Below are positions 1 to 8,537 of a stretch of DNA of 22,993 nt, in pieces; within the stretch, counting starts at the first letter, position 1; each line of letters opens with the position of its first letter. Origin of the DNA: DYCT01 sp051875715 (lineage in GTDB: Bacteria; Bacteroidota; Bacteroidia; Bacteroidales; Bacteroidaceae); NCBI GenBank assembly GCA_051875715.1, contig JBJEHD010000015.1, positions 1-22,993 on the forward strand, given 5' to 3'. The notes beneath the pieces are model-generated. The model was not told the origin of the DNA. It saw nothing but the letters and a program-made list of their open reading frames with translations, and did not search any database. A program made the position numbers and the translations under genes.

Positions 1-17
1 CATTCTGACGCACCTTT

Positions 18-54
18 GAGGCTGCGCCAAAACATTCAGTTTTGACACAGCCTC
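18..54. terminator. Inverted repeat, probable (bidirectional) terminator
   Basis: GAGGCTG (18-24) and CAAAAC (28-33) pair with GTTTTG (39-44) and CAGCCTC (48-54), leaving a 3x3 internal loop and a 5-nt apical loop. On the plus strand it is followed by the pyrimidine-rich TCTTCTTT, so it could end a transcript entering from the left. On the minus strand it lies 45 nt past the stop codon of the Omp28-like gene but has no good U-tract. An alternative is a pair of facing ends of a lost insertion sequence, since similar arms occur at some Bacteroidales IS termini. That is a memory-based suggestion only. Confidence 0.5.
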
Positions 55-99
55 TCTTCTTTGCATTCCGGCGCACGATGCGCCGTGGTCGGTAGATGT

Positions 100-2028
100 T
101 TATTGCAGCACCACCTTTTGTACGGCCGTCTGCTGGCCATTGCTTGCACGTACCACGAACGTACCTTTCAGTCCGTCCATCGGGATGCTCATGCCCTCAG
201 CCGCCGTGTCGAAGCAGACGTCTTTCACCTTCTGGCCGTCCAGACTGTACACTTCCACCTGCGTCTTTCCTGCCGTCGCACCCTGCAGCGTGACGAACAA
301 CTCGCCTTCAAAGGCAAACAGATGCAAGTCGCTGTCCGATTCGGTACGAACCGATTCGATGCCCGTCGGGTCGATTACGTAGCGGTCGGCGTTCCAGATT
401 TCGCCCGTGACGGCGTCAATCAGCAAGGCGATGACCGTCAGGTTGCGTTTGCTCAGCACGCTCTTCGGCACTTCGATGGTGTAGGGGAATTTCACTTCCT
501 GGTCCTTGACAAGCGTAGCCGGCACGCTGTTCTCCACACCATTGAACGAGCCACTGATGTAGCGGGCCACGTCGTTGTAGACCATCTGCGAAGCAGGAAC
601 AACACTGGGCAGACTTTCAAAGCCGCCCATCACTCCTTTGGAACCACCAGCATAATAGTTCTGCTGAGTGTAGTCGTCGGTCGTACCACGCACGTTATCC
701 TCTGTCAGCACGTAGGCGAAACGGAAGCATTTGTCTGCCATCGAGTGGTTGAAGGCAAACTTGGCCGTCAAGTCTACCGAGATTGTCGTACTGTCGGCAC
801 TAAATGCAGGTTCCGACAATTGGAGCGAAGCAGCCGGACGATTGTTCAGCGCGCTCTTGTAGGCCGATTCCGACGAACTCTTGTTCATGTCTACGATCTT
901 GGTGCGGTTCACCAATCCACTGGGGAATCCTTCAACCATGCGTGCCAGTCCGTAGCCATATATGTCATCCTGCATGATGTCGCCATAGTGGGCTGCCACA
1001 CCGATGAAGTCGGGATATTTCCCCTTCAGATATTCCAGCGTCACCATGCCACGCGGACACCATCCGCACCACGTGCCGGTTCCTTCTTCCAACACCGGTT
1101 TCCGGTCGTAGACGCTACCGAGTCTGGAGAGTGCCGAACGGAGCGTCAGCGTCTGTTCACCCAGTCCCGGGACAGTGTAGGTAGCCGTCACGGTGTAGCC
1201 AAGCGATTCACCTATTTCGGGCAGGTCGGTCAGGTTGGAGAAGGTCACGGTCTTCGAACCATACTGGGCGATGGCCAGGCTGGACACCGTCTTCGTGTAA
1301 GGTTCTGCCTTGCCGTCGATCGTCAGCGTCAGCATCACGTCTTGCGTAAATTTCATGACGTTGGGATTGTACAGTTCTACCGAGACAGAACTCTTCGTGG
1401 CCGTTTCGGCCAGAACGTTGTTCGTTGCGTTGTAGATTTCCAGTGTTTCGAACACATCCTTCACGGCGAAATTGTCCATGATGAGGTAGGTGCGGTTTGT
1501 GGCGTTGTTGACCACGGCGATGTAGACCGTCTGTCCTTTATATTCCTTCAGCGAAACGATGTGGTCGAATAATGTGCCATAGTCTTCTTCTCCGGTAGCC
1601 GTCGAATAGAGCACCTTGGAATCGGTGAAATCGTCCACCGTCTGTCCTTGGGTAGAAAGCAACACTTTGTAACCGCCTTTGTCTTTACTCAGGTTCGCAG
1701 CCGTCCAGCAGAAATAGGCATTGTCCGATTCCACTTTGACGGCGGGGGTCACAATCCAATCGTTGGCTTGCCCGACGGGTGTATAGTAAGAGTTACTCCA
1801 GATTTGTTTGTTGCTTTGGTCGGCCAGGAGTGCCACCTCATTCCAAGCGTCTCCCTGCTTGAATCCATTTTGTTTGGCTGCCGAACTGGGCATCCGTCCA
1901 TCCACGTCATACAACTTGAAGTCGGCCGGGATGCCGTCGTCGAAGTTCCATTGGTAGGTTGTTTGCTGCGCCTGGGCGGACAACGAGCCTGCCAGCAGGG
2001 CTGCGAAAAGGAGAAACGATTTCTTCAT
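100..2028 (-). CDS. Secreted choice-of-anchor J / Omp28-like protein with thioredoxin-type CGWC motif
   Basis: This is a 642-residue exported protein. Residues 1-20 form a signal peptide (MKKSFLLFAALLAGSLSAQA), followed by a 'cleaved adhesin'/choice-of-anchor J beta-sandwich (about 25-195, with the DWIVTPA and IMDNF signatures). A linker beta domain follows (about 200-305), then an Omp28-like thioredoxin-fold region (about 310-530) with the motif EGTGTWCGWCPRG; C321 and C324 form a CxxC. The last ~80 residues end in a Por/T9SS type A-like tail (YSLDGQKV ... GTFVVRASNG ... KVVLQ). The family is known as outer-membrane or secreted proteins of Bacteroidota. The substrate is unknown, and the CxxC may be a disulfide or reductase site. 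It is transcribed alone from a TAnnTTTG promoter at 2092-2099. A full-length paralogue lies at 8538-10469. Export and domain type are well supported; secretion by T9SS is inferred. Confidence 0.9.
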   Translation of the reverse strand: MKKSFLLFAALLAGSLSAQAQQTTYQWNFDDGIPADFKLYDVDGRMPSSAAKQNGFKQGDAWNEVALLADQSNKQIWSNSYYTPVGQANDWIVTPAVKVESDNAYFCWTAANLSKDKGGYKVLLSTQGQTVDDFTDSKVLYSTATGEEDYGTLFDHIVSLKEYKGQTVYIAVVNNATNRTYLIMDNFAVKDVFETLEIYNATNNVLAETATKSSVSVELYNPNVMKFTQDVMLTLTIDGKAEPYTKTVSSLAIAQYGSKTVTFSNLTDLPEIGESLGYTVTATYTVPGLGEQTLTLRSALSRLGSVYDRKPVLEEGTGTWCGWCPRGMVTLEYLKGKYPDFIGVAAHYGDIMQDDIYGYGLARMVEGFPSGLVNRTKIVDMNKSSSESAYKSALNNRPAASLQLSEPAFSADSTTISVDLTAKFAFNHSMADKCFRFAYVLTEDNVRGTTDDYTQQNYYAGGSKGVMGGFESLPSVVPASQMVYNDVARYISGSFNGVENSVPATLVKDQEVKFPYTIEVPKSVLSKRNLTVIALLIDAVTGEIWNADRYVIDPTGIESVRTESDSDLHLFAFEGELFVTLQGATAGKTQVEVYSLDGQKVKDVCFDTAAEGMSIPMDGLKGTFVVRASNGQQTAVQKVVLQ

Positions 2029-2060
2029 AATCTAACGTTTTTGTTTATTAATAGCATACC

Positions 2061-2084
2061 GCATCGGTGATGTCGTCCCGATGC
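2061..2084 (-). other. 5'-terminal mRNA hairpin of the Omp28-like gene
   Basis: GCATCGG (2061-2067) pairs with CCGATGC (2078-2084) around a 10-nt loop. On the minus strand the stem begins 8 nt after the -7 box, so it would sit at the very 5' end of the mRNA, about 33 nt before the start codon. The paralogue at 8538 has a hairpin at the same relative place. A stabilising 5' stem-loop is the likely role (inference). Confidence 0.45.
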
Positions 2085-2091
2085 ATCGGGG

Positions 2092-2123
2092 CAAAAATAG
2101 AGATTCAGTCGGAATTATACAAA
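2092..2123 (-). promoter_or_regulatory. Bacteroidota-type promoter for the 100-2028 gene
   Basis: On the minus strand the -7 box is TATTTTTG (2099-2092), matching TAnnTTTG. A -33 TTTG (2123-2120) lies 20 bp upstream. The predicted start is near 2086, giving a leader of about 58 nt. Confidence 0.7.
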
Positions 2124-2222
2124 CATTGGTTTCTGTTTTTACCTCCCTATCTGCTCATTACCATCTCCTTACATCATCTGATATTGGCCGTCGCACAAGG
2201 CAGCGTCCACTGCCTACACACG

Positions 2223-2287
2223 AACGACGGCATCCGCTCCGCCGTCTCTGTTCGCCAGAGAAAAGCCGGACACCGGATGCCGTCGTT
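2223..2287. repeat. Perfect 14-bp inverted repeat with nested stem
   Basis: AACGACGGCATCCG (2223-2236) and CGGATGCCGTCGTT (2274-2287) are exact complements, 37 nt apart. Inside the loop TCTCTG (2245-2250) pairs with CAGAGA (2256-2261). The element lies 28 nt past the stop of the Cys-rich protein gene on the minus strand, where a terminator would be expected, but no U-tract follows on that strand. On the plus strand it is followed by TTTT. It could be a transcript-end structure or a processing/stability element. Confidence 0.6.
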
Positions 2288-2314
2288 TTGAGGGATAGAT
2301 GTATGCGTTCGCCT

Positions 2315-2725
2315 TTACTTCTTCGGGCACTGCTTGCCGTCCTTCTTGCAGGCCTTGTCCTCGGCCTTGCAGCACTGCTTGCCGTCCTTCTTGCAGGCTT
2401 TTCCTTCGGCCTTGCAGCACTGCTTGCCGTCCTTCTTGCAAGCCTTGTCCTCGGCTTTGCAGCACTGCTTGTTCTCCTTCTTGCAAGCCTTACCTTCGGC
2501 TTTGCAGCACTGTTTGCCGTCCTTCTTGCAGGCTTTGCCTTCGGCCTTGCAGCACTGCTTGCCGTCCTTCTTGCAAGCCTTGTCCTCGGCCTTGCAGCAC
2601 TGCTTGTTCTCCTTCTTGCAGCACTGTTCCGTCTTGGCTTTTTCCTTCTTCGGTTCCTGTGCATTTACTTGGGCTGTTGCCACCACGGCTGCGAAAAGCG
2701 CAGCACAAATCATCCATTTTTTCAT
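2315..2725 (-). CDS. Exported Cys/Lys-rich 15-residue repeat protein (metal-binding-like, uncharacterised)
   Basis: This is a 136-residue protein. Residues 1-22 form a clear signal peptide (MKKWMICAALFAAVVATAQVNA), followed by a short charged stretch. The rest is a low-complexity repeat: a partial unit CCKKENKQ (35-42), six 15-residue units of the form CCKAE(D/G)KACKK(D/E)(G/N)KQ (43-132), and a final CPKK. The mature chain of about 114 residues has 21 cysteines in CC-x6-C-x6-CC spacing and many lysines. I recognise no named family. The cysteine content recalls metallothioneins, but export beyond the inner membrane and the lysine excess are unlike classical ones. Roles in metal or thiol buffering, or a disulfide-linked structural protein, are inferences. 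It stands alone, divergent from the transporter at 2898. The reading frame is secured by signal peptide, start and stop, although the 45-nt repeat keeps several other frames open. Confidence 0.85.
   Translation of the reverse strand: MKKWMICAALFAAVVATAQVNAQEPKKEKAKTEQCCKKENKQCCKAEDKACKKDGKQCCKAEGKACKKDGKQCCKAEGKACKKENKQCCKAEDKACKKDGKQCCKAEGKACKKDGKQCCKAEDKACKKDGKQCPKK
2330..2623 (-). repeat. 45-bp tandem coding repeats (six full units plus a partial)
   Basis: The DNA encoding residues 35-132 of the Cys-rich protein is a tandem array of 45-bp units, each giving 15 residues. The units differ mainly at the codons for D/G and for DG/EN. The period is a multiple of three, so copy-number change would keep the frame. 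Confidence 0.9.
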
Positions 2726-2841
2726 ATTCTTTTTCTTTTTGCTATTAAAAACGTAGTTGGTATCTCGTTCGCAAAGGAAATAAATAATAATATATGTTGT
2801 ATTTAATACAGCCTTTCATTCGTTAAAAAAAACAATTTCGT

Positions 2842-2849
2842 ACCTTTAC
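2842..2849 (+). promoter_or_regulatory. Probable -7 box for the YeiH-like gene
   Basis: TACCTTTA matches TAnnTTTG at seven of eight positions, 48 nt before the ATG at 2898. It lies within AT-rich divergent spacer DNA. A TTG codon at 2865 is too near the predicted transcription start (about 2856) to be a likely start codon, which supports the ATG at 2898. Confidence 0.5.
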
Positions 2850-2897
2850 CGCCGATTTCCGCTATTGGAAAACAGACTCTTAAAAACGATAACAAAG

Positions 2898-3884
2898 ATG
2901 AAACAACTGCTCAGTCGCCTGCAGGCGAACAACAAGCCCATCTACGTCACCTTGGTGGCCATCCTAACCCTATTCCTGTTATTAGACTATATCCCCGCCC
3001 TGAAGGCGTATGCCGCGTGGGTTACTCCACCGGTGGCCCTTTTCCTCGGTCTGGCCTACGCGCTCAGTTGCGGCCAAGCCTATCCGAAATTCAACAAAAA
3101 GATGTCCAAGTTCCTGCTGCAATACTCCGTGGTGGGTCTTGGTTTCGGCATGAACCTGCAAGCCTCGCTGGCTTCGGGCAAGGAAGGCATGGCCTTTACC
3201 ATTATCTCGGTCGTCGGCACCATGCTGATTGGTTGGTTCATCGGCAAGCGACTGCTGGGCGTCGACCGCGACACGGCCTATCTCATCAGTTCGGGCACGG
3301 CCATCTGCGGCGGCAGTGCGATAGCCGCCGTCGGTCCGGTGCTGAAGGCCAAGGACAGTTCCATGTCGGTAGCCCTTGGCACCATCTTCATCCTGAACGC
3401 CATCGCTTTGTTCATCTTCCCGCCCATCGGCCACATGCTGGGTCTTGACCAGCAACAGTTCGGTACTTGGGCGGCCATTGCCATCCACGACACCAGTTCG
3501 GTGGTCGGGGCAGGTGCTGCCTACGGCGAACAAGCATTGGAGGTGGCCACCACCATCAAATTGACCCGTGCCCTTTGGATTATCCCCTTGGCCCTGGCCA
3601 CATCGTTCATTTTCAAGGGTTCGGGCAAGAAAATCTCCATTCCTTGGTTCATCTTGTTCTTCGTGCTGGCCATTCTGGCCAACACCTATGTGCTCGACGG
3701 CGTTCCGCAGGTCGGACAGGAGATTTCCCGACTGGCCCGCAAGGGACTGACCATCACGCTCTTCTTCATCGGAGCTTCGCTCTCGATGGACGTACTGCGC
3801 CAGGTGGGCATCCGTCCGATGATACAAGGCGTCCTGCTTTGGATTGTCATCAGCCTGAGCACGCTGGCCTACATCTTACTCTGA
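2898..3884 (+). CDS. YeiH/UPF0324 family putative sulfate exporter-type membrane protein
   Basis: This is a 328-residue polytopic membrane protein with about ten hydrophobic helices. It carries the family's glycine-rich signature SSGTAICGGSAIAA (C137 within it) followed by GPVLKAKD, an AIHDTSSVVGAGAAYG segment, and the C-terminal FIGASLSMD. These mark the conserved-hypothetical-698 (YeiH) family, often labelled putative sulfate exporters; substrate evidence is thin. The ATG at 2898 is chosen over an upstream TTG at 2865 because the deduced promoter sits at 2842-2849 and family members begin close to this point. The gene is divergent from the Cys-rich repeat protein and is followed 38 bp later by the DUF4923 gene on the same strand. 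Confidence 0.88.
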   Translation: MKQLLSRLQANNKPIYVTLVAILTLFLLLDYIPALKAYAAWVTPPVALFLGLAYALSCGQAYPKFNKKMSKFLLQYSVVGLGFGMNLQASLASGKEGMAFTIISVVGTMLIGWFIGKRLLGVDRDTAYLISSGTAICGGSAIAAVGPVLKAKDSSMSVALGTIFILNAIALFIFPPIGHMLGLDQQQFGTWAAIAIHDTSSVVGAGAAYGEQALEVATTIKLTRALWIIPLALATSFIFKGSGKKISIPWFILFFVLAILANTYVLDGVPQVGQEISRLARKGLTITLFFIGASLSMDVLRQVGIRPMIQGVLLWIVISLSTLAYILL

Positions 3885-3922
3885 TACAAAACAAATTCTA
3901 AACCTATACTTTTTAATTACAC

Positions 3923-4555
3923 ATGAAACATCCACTCATCGGAGTACTCTTCTTGAGCGCACTCTTCTCATGGAATGGTTCGAAAGCCTGCGCCGCCGAA
4001 CCCATCACCCTCGAACCCATCACATCGCAGGCCGACAGTTCGTTTCTGCAAGGCCTCATCAACAAGGTGGTAGAAACCGTAACGACCGTGGCCGAAGACG
4101 ACATCTACGGCACCTGGAACTACCGGGGCTCGGCCTGCACCTTCGAGAGCGACGACCTGCTCAAGAAAGCCGGTGGCGAGGTGGCCGCCCGCCAAGTAGA
4201 AAAGAAAATGGACGAGACCTTTGCCAAGGTCGGCATCAAGGAAGGCATGTGCAGCTACACCTTCAACGAAGACAAGACCTTCAGCGCCGTCATGGGCAAG
4301 AAAACGCTGAACGGCACTTTCGAATACGATGCCAAGGAAAAAACGTTGACGATGACCTTCTTCAAGTTGGCCAAGATGAACGTCACGGTGAAGCGCACAG
4401 GACGCAACATGGACCTTCTGTTCGATGCCGACAAACTGCTGAAGGTGCTGCAACTGGCCTCTTCGGTCAGCAGTCTGAAAAGCGTGGCTGCCTTGGGCAA
4501 GGTGGCCGAACAATTCGACGGACTGCTTCTGGGTTATCAATTGGAAAAGAATTAA
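3923..4555 (+). CDS. DUF4923 family lipocalin-like exported protein
   Basis: This is a 210-residue protein with an N-terminal signal peptide (about 1-25, ending ...SKACAA). The body has the DUF4923 pattern: GTWNYRGSACTFESDDLL, a short helix (AARQVEKKMDETFAKVGI), then alternating strands (YTFNEDKTFSAVMGKK, LNGTFEYD, LTMTFF) reading as a small beta-barrel, and a C-terminal LLFDADKLLKVL segment. The family is common in Bacteroides and Prevotella and has no known function; a periplasmic lipid or ligand carrier is a fold-based guess. The start is the first ATG before the signal peptide. It ends 3 bp before the DEAD-box helicase, implying co-transcription. Confidence 0.85.
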   Translation: MKHPLIGVLFLSALFSWNGSKACAAEPITLEPITSQADSSFLQGLINKVVETVTTVAEDDIYGTWNYRGSACTFESDDLLKKAGGEVAARQVEKKMDETFAKVGIKEGMCSYTFNEDKTFSAVMGKKTLNGTFEYDAKEKTLTMTFFKLAKMNVTVKRTGRNMDLLFDADKLLKVLQLASSVSSLKSVAALGKVAEQFDGLLLGYQLEKN

Positions 4556-4558
4556 GCC

Positions 4559-5824
<1,266 letters not shown>

Positions 5825-5861
5825 TGCGGCTTCCTTACCCACCCTTTAACCTTCTGCCACT

Positions 5862-6401
5862 ATGATACTGAACGAAAGAGATATCCGCCACGCCCACCTC
5901 ATCGAGGTGGCACGGCACATGATGACGGCCGCCCGTACCGCCCCCAAAGGCAAAGGCATCGACGTCATCGAAACCCTGACCCTCTGCGAGTCCGACCTCG
6001 AGACCTTGTCGACCCGTATGCGCGCCTACGGCGAAGAAAGCGGACTGAAGTTCTTCCTGCGCGATGCCGACAACATCCTCCAGGCCGAAGCCGTGGTGCT
6101 GGTCGGCACCCGCCCGCAGCCTCAGGGCTTGAACTGTGCCCACTGCGGATTTGCCACTTGTGCCTCCAAACCGGCCGCCACGCCCTGCGCCATCAACACC
6201 GTCGACGTGGGCATCGCCGTCGGTTCGGCCTGTGCCATGGCCGCCGACCTGCGCGTGGACTCGCGCGTAATGTTCTCGGCCGGCTATGCCGCTCAGTTGC
6301 TCGGGTGGCCCGAAGGCTGCCAGACGGTCATCGCCATCGCCGTGAGCGCCTCGTCCAAGAACCCGTTCTTCGATCGCAAACCCAAGGAGGAGGCCAAGTG
6401 A
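5862..6401 (+). CDS. DUF2148 ferredoxin-domain protein
   Basis: This is a 179-residue protein of the DUF2148 family, small soluble proteins annotated as ferredoxin domain-containing. The N-terminal half is an alpha/beta region (MILNERDIRHAHL ... ARTAPKGKGID). It is followed by a four-cysteine cluster C92-x2-C95-x4-C100-x8-C109 that is a plausible [4Fe-4S] ligand set, then GIAVGSACAMAADLRVDSRV and the terminal AVSASSKNPFFDRK. The reaction is unknown. The stop codon overlaps the start of the agmatine deiminase gene (TGATG), so translation is probably coupled. The neighbourhood does not by itself show a functional link to polyamine synthesis. Confidence 0.88.
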   Translation: MILNERDIRHAHLIEVARHMMTAARTAPKGKGIDVIETLTLCESDLETLSTRMRAYGEESGLKFFLRDADNILQAEAVVLVGTRPQPQGLNCAHCGFATCASKPAATPCAINTVDVGIAVGSACAMAADLRVDSRVMFSAGYAAQLLGWPEGCQTVIAIAVSASSKNPFFDRKPKEEAK

Positions 6402-7504
6402 TGGGACTGATAGCCAAACGACCCGAACAGCGACGTACCTCGCAGGACCTGCAGTTCACCTTCGGCCTGCAGCCTGAGTTCCGACCGCCCTTCCTGCCTG
6501 CCGAGTGGCATCCGCAGAGCGGTGTCCAACTGACATGGCCCCATGCCGGCACCGACTGGGCCTACATGCTCGACGAGGTGCAGGAATGCTTCGTCCGCAT
6601 CGCCTCGGCCATTGCCGAGCGCGAACTTCTGCTCATCGTCGCCCCGGACACGGAAGCCGTGCGGCAGCAGTTGGCCGGACGGGTCAACCTGGACAACGTC
6701 CGCTTCCATGCCTGCCCTACCAACGACACCTGGGCACGCGACCACGGTGCCCTCACCCTGCTCGAAGGCGACAAGCCTCTGCTGCTCGATTTCTGCTTCA
6801 ACGGCTGGGGCATGAAGTTCGCCGCCGCTGCCGACAATCAAATCACCCGCAGCCTCTGCCGGGCCGGCCTGCTGCACGGCGACTACCTCAACCGGCTGGA
6901 CTACGTACTGGAAGGCGGCAGCATCGAGAGCGACGGCGAGGGGACGCTGCTCACTACGTCGGAGTGTCTGCTGTCTGTCAACCGCAACGAGACACTCGAC
7001 CGCGCCGGTGTCGAAGCCTACCTGCTCCGCACCTTCCATGCCGAGCGCGTGTTGTGGCTCGACCACGGCTACCTCGAAGGCGACGACACCGACAGCCACG
7101 TCGACACCCTGGCCCGCCTCTGTCCGGACCATACCATCACCTACGTGCAATGTACCGACCCGACGGACGTACATTACGACGCCCTGCGTCGGATGGAGGC
7201 CCAGTTGCAGACGTTCCGCACGCCCGACGGTGCGCCCTACCGCCTGCTCCCCCTCCCCATGCCCGATGCCGTGGTAGTCGATGGCGAACGTCTGCCCGCC
7301 ACCTACGCCAACTTCCTGGTCGTGAACGGAGCCGTGCTCTACCCCACCTACCTCCAGCCCGACAAGGATGCCCAGGCCGCCCGTGTGCTGGCCCAGGCCT
7401 TCCCCGGCCGCGAAATCGTCGGCATCGACTGCCGGCCCCTGATCAAACAACACGGGTCGTTGCACTGTGTCACCATGCAATACCCCCTAAACGTCCTTTT
7501 CTGA
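6401..7504 (+). CDS. aguA: Agmatine deiminase
   Basis: This is a 367-residue enzyme of the Porphyromonas-type peptidyl-arginine deiminase/agmatine deiminase fold. It hydrolyses agmatine to N-carbamoylputrescine and ammonia in the cytoplasm. Family marks are TWPHAGTDW near the N-terminus, NDTWARDHGAL (substrate-binding D and R), YVLEGGSIESDGEGTLLTT, WLDHGYLEGDDTDSHVD with the catalytic His, YANFLVVNGAVLYPTY, and GSLHCVTMQ with the nucleophile C356. The start is the ATG at 6401, inside the TGATG overlap with the preceding gene. Upstream in-frame codons lie within that gene. The next gene, one base downstream, encodes the following enzyme of the pathway, which makes agmatine the likely substrate. 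The arginine decarboxylase that would supply agmatine is not in the window. Confidence 0.95.
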   Translation: MGLIAKRPEQRRTSQDLQFTFGLQPEFRPPFLPAEWHPQSGVQLTWPHAGTDWAYMLDEVQECFVRIASAIAERELLLIVAPDTEAVRQQLAGRVNLDNVRFHACPTNDTWARDHGALTLLEGDKPLLLDFCFNGWGMKFAAAADNQITRSLCRAGLLHGDYLNRLDYVLEGGSIESDGEGTLLTTSECLLSVNRNETLDRAGVEAYLLRTFHAERVLWLDHGYLEGDDTDSHVDTLARLCPDHTITYVQCTDPTDVHYDALRRMEAQLQTFRTPDGAPYRLLPLPMPDAVVVDGERLPATYANFLVVNGAVLYPTYLQPDKDAQAARVLAQAFPGREIVGIDCRPLIKQHGSLHCVTMQYPLNVLF

Positions 7505-7505
7505 T

Positions 7506-8390
7506 ATGAGAACCATCCGCATAGGCCTTGTCCAACAGGCCAACACCCCCGACCTGCGCACCAACATGACGCGCCTGGCCGCCAACATCGAAGCCTGCGC
7601 CCGCGAAGGCGCACAACTCATCGTGCTGCAGGAACTGCACAACTCCCTCTATTTCTGCCAAACGGAGGACACCCGCCTCTTCGACCTGGCCGAGCCCATA
7701 CCCGGACCCTCCACCGGATTCTATTCCGAACTGGCCGCTACCTACGGGGTGGTGCTGGTCACGTCGCTCTTCGAGCGTCGCGCCCCAGGCCTGTATCACA
7801 ACACCGCCGTCGTGTTCGACCGCGACGGGAGCATCGCCGGCCGCTATCGCAAGATGCACATCCCCGACGACCCAGCCTATTACGAGAAATTCTATTTCAC
7901 CCCCGGCGACTTAGGTTTCGAGCCTATCCAGACCTCGCTGGGCAAACTCGGTGTCCTGGTCTGCTGGGACCAGTGGTATCCGGAGGCCGCCCGTCTGATG
8001 GCGCTGCGCGGGGCCGAGATTCTCATCTACCCCACAGCCATCGGCTGGGAAAGCAGCGACACGCCCGACGAGCAACGCCGTCAACTCCAGGCCTGGACCA
8101 TCTCGCAACGCGGCCATGCCGTGGCCAACGGCCTGCCCGTCGTAGCCGTCAACCGCGTCGGGCTGGAACCCGACCCGTCGGGCCAGACCCACGGCATCCT
8201 GTTCTGGGGAGGCAGTTTCGTGGCCGGTCCCCAAGGCGAACTGCTGGCGCAAGCCTCGAACGAGCGGCCGCAGAACCTGGTAGTGGACGTCGACCTCGAA
8301 CGCAGCGAGAACGTGCGCCGCTGGTGGCCTTTCCTGCGCGACCGCCGCATCGATGCCTACGACGACCTCGTCAAGCGCTTCCGCGACTGA
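7506..8390 (+). CDS. aguB: N-carbamoylputrescine amidase
   Basis: This is a 294-residue nitrilase-superfamily amidohydrolase converting N-carbamoylputrescine to putrescine, CO2 and ammonia. The catalytic triad is visible: E43 in LQELHNS, K116 in YRKMHIPDD and C153 in VLVCWDQWYPE. The segments DPAYYEKFYFTPGD and the C-terminal GQTHGILFWGGSF fit the AguB branch, and length matches the family. The ATG lies one base after the aguA stop, so the two genes are certainly one transcript. Putrescine feeds spermidine or carboxyspermidine synthesis, whose genes are not seen here. Confidence 0.95.
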   Translation: MRTIRIGLVQQANTPDLRTNMTRLAANIEACAREGAQLIVLQELHNSLYFCQTEDTRLFDLAEPIPGPSTGFYSELAATYGVVLVTSLFERRAPGLYHNTAVVFDRDGSIAGRYRKMHIPDDPAYYEKFYFTPGDLGFEPIQTSLGKLGVLVCWDQWYPEAARLMALRGAEILIYPTAIGWESSDTPDEQRRQLQAWTISQRGHAVANGLPVVAVNRVGLEPDPSGQTHGILFWGGSFVAGPQGELLAQASNERPQNLVVDVDLERSENVRRWWPFLRDRRIDAYDDLVKRFRD

Positions 8391-8465
8391 CCTCCACCAC
8401 CACGGCCGTGCGTACCATGCCCCGAACTATTGCCTTATGTCCATCGGACTTATACGCACAAACCC

Positions 8466-8473
8466 TACATTTG
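8466..8473 (+). promoter_or_regulatory. -7 box of the second Omp28-like gene
   Basis: TACATTTG matches TAnnTTTG exactly, 64 nt before the ATG at 8538. I see no clear TTTG at the expected -33 distance. Confidence 0.6.
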
Positions 8474-8479
8474 CGCATC

Positions 8480-8505
8480 GACGGGGGAAGGAGAAAGCCC
8501 CCGTC
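8480..8505 (+). other. 5'-terminal mRNA hairpin of the second Omp28-like gene
   Basis: GACGGGGG (8480-8487) pairs perfectly with CCCCCGTC (8498-8505) around a purine-rich 10-nt loop. The stem begins 7 nt after the -7 box, so it would form at the first bases of the transcript. There is no U-tract directly after it, so a terminator for the agu operon is less likely, though not excluded. Confidence 0.5.
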
Positions 8506-8537
8506 CACACTTTCTTACGTCTATTAAATAAGGTATC

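Noticed and set aside
18..54. Insertion-sequence ends at the left edge
   Set aside because: The arms resemble some IS termini, but no transposase remnant or target duplication is visible. A transcript-end hairpin is the simpler reading.
61..1572. 503-codon plus-strand open frame opposite the Omp28-like gene
   Set aside because: It is the antisense shadow of a gene with signal peptide, domains and promoter. Its own translation is His/Val/Arg-rich with no family resemblance.
2158..2806. Long open frames on both strands overlapping the Cys-rich repeat gene (Leu/Ala-rich, Arg-rich, Ser/Cys-rich)
   Set aside because: The 45-bp period is a multiple of three and keeps many frames open. Only the minus-strand frame at 2315-2725 has a signal peptide at its start and a sensible repeat unit.
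6293..7480. Long minus-strand open frames opposite aguA, and similar ones opposite the acyl-CoA dehydrogenase (17714-19399)
   Set aside because: High GC at third positions keeps antisense frames open. The plus-strand genes carry full catalytic motifs.
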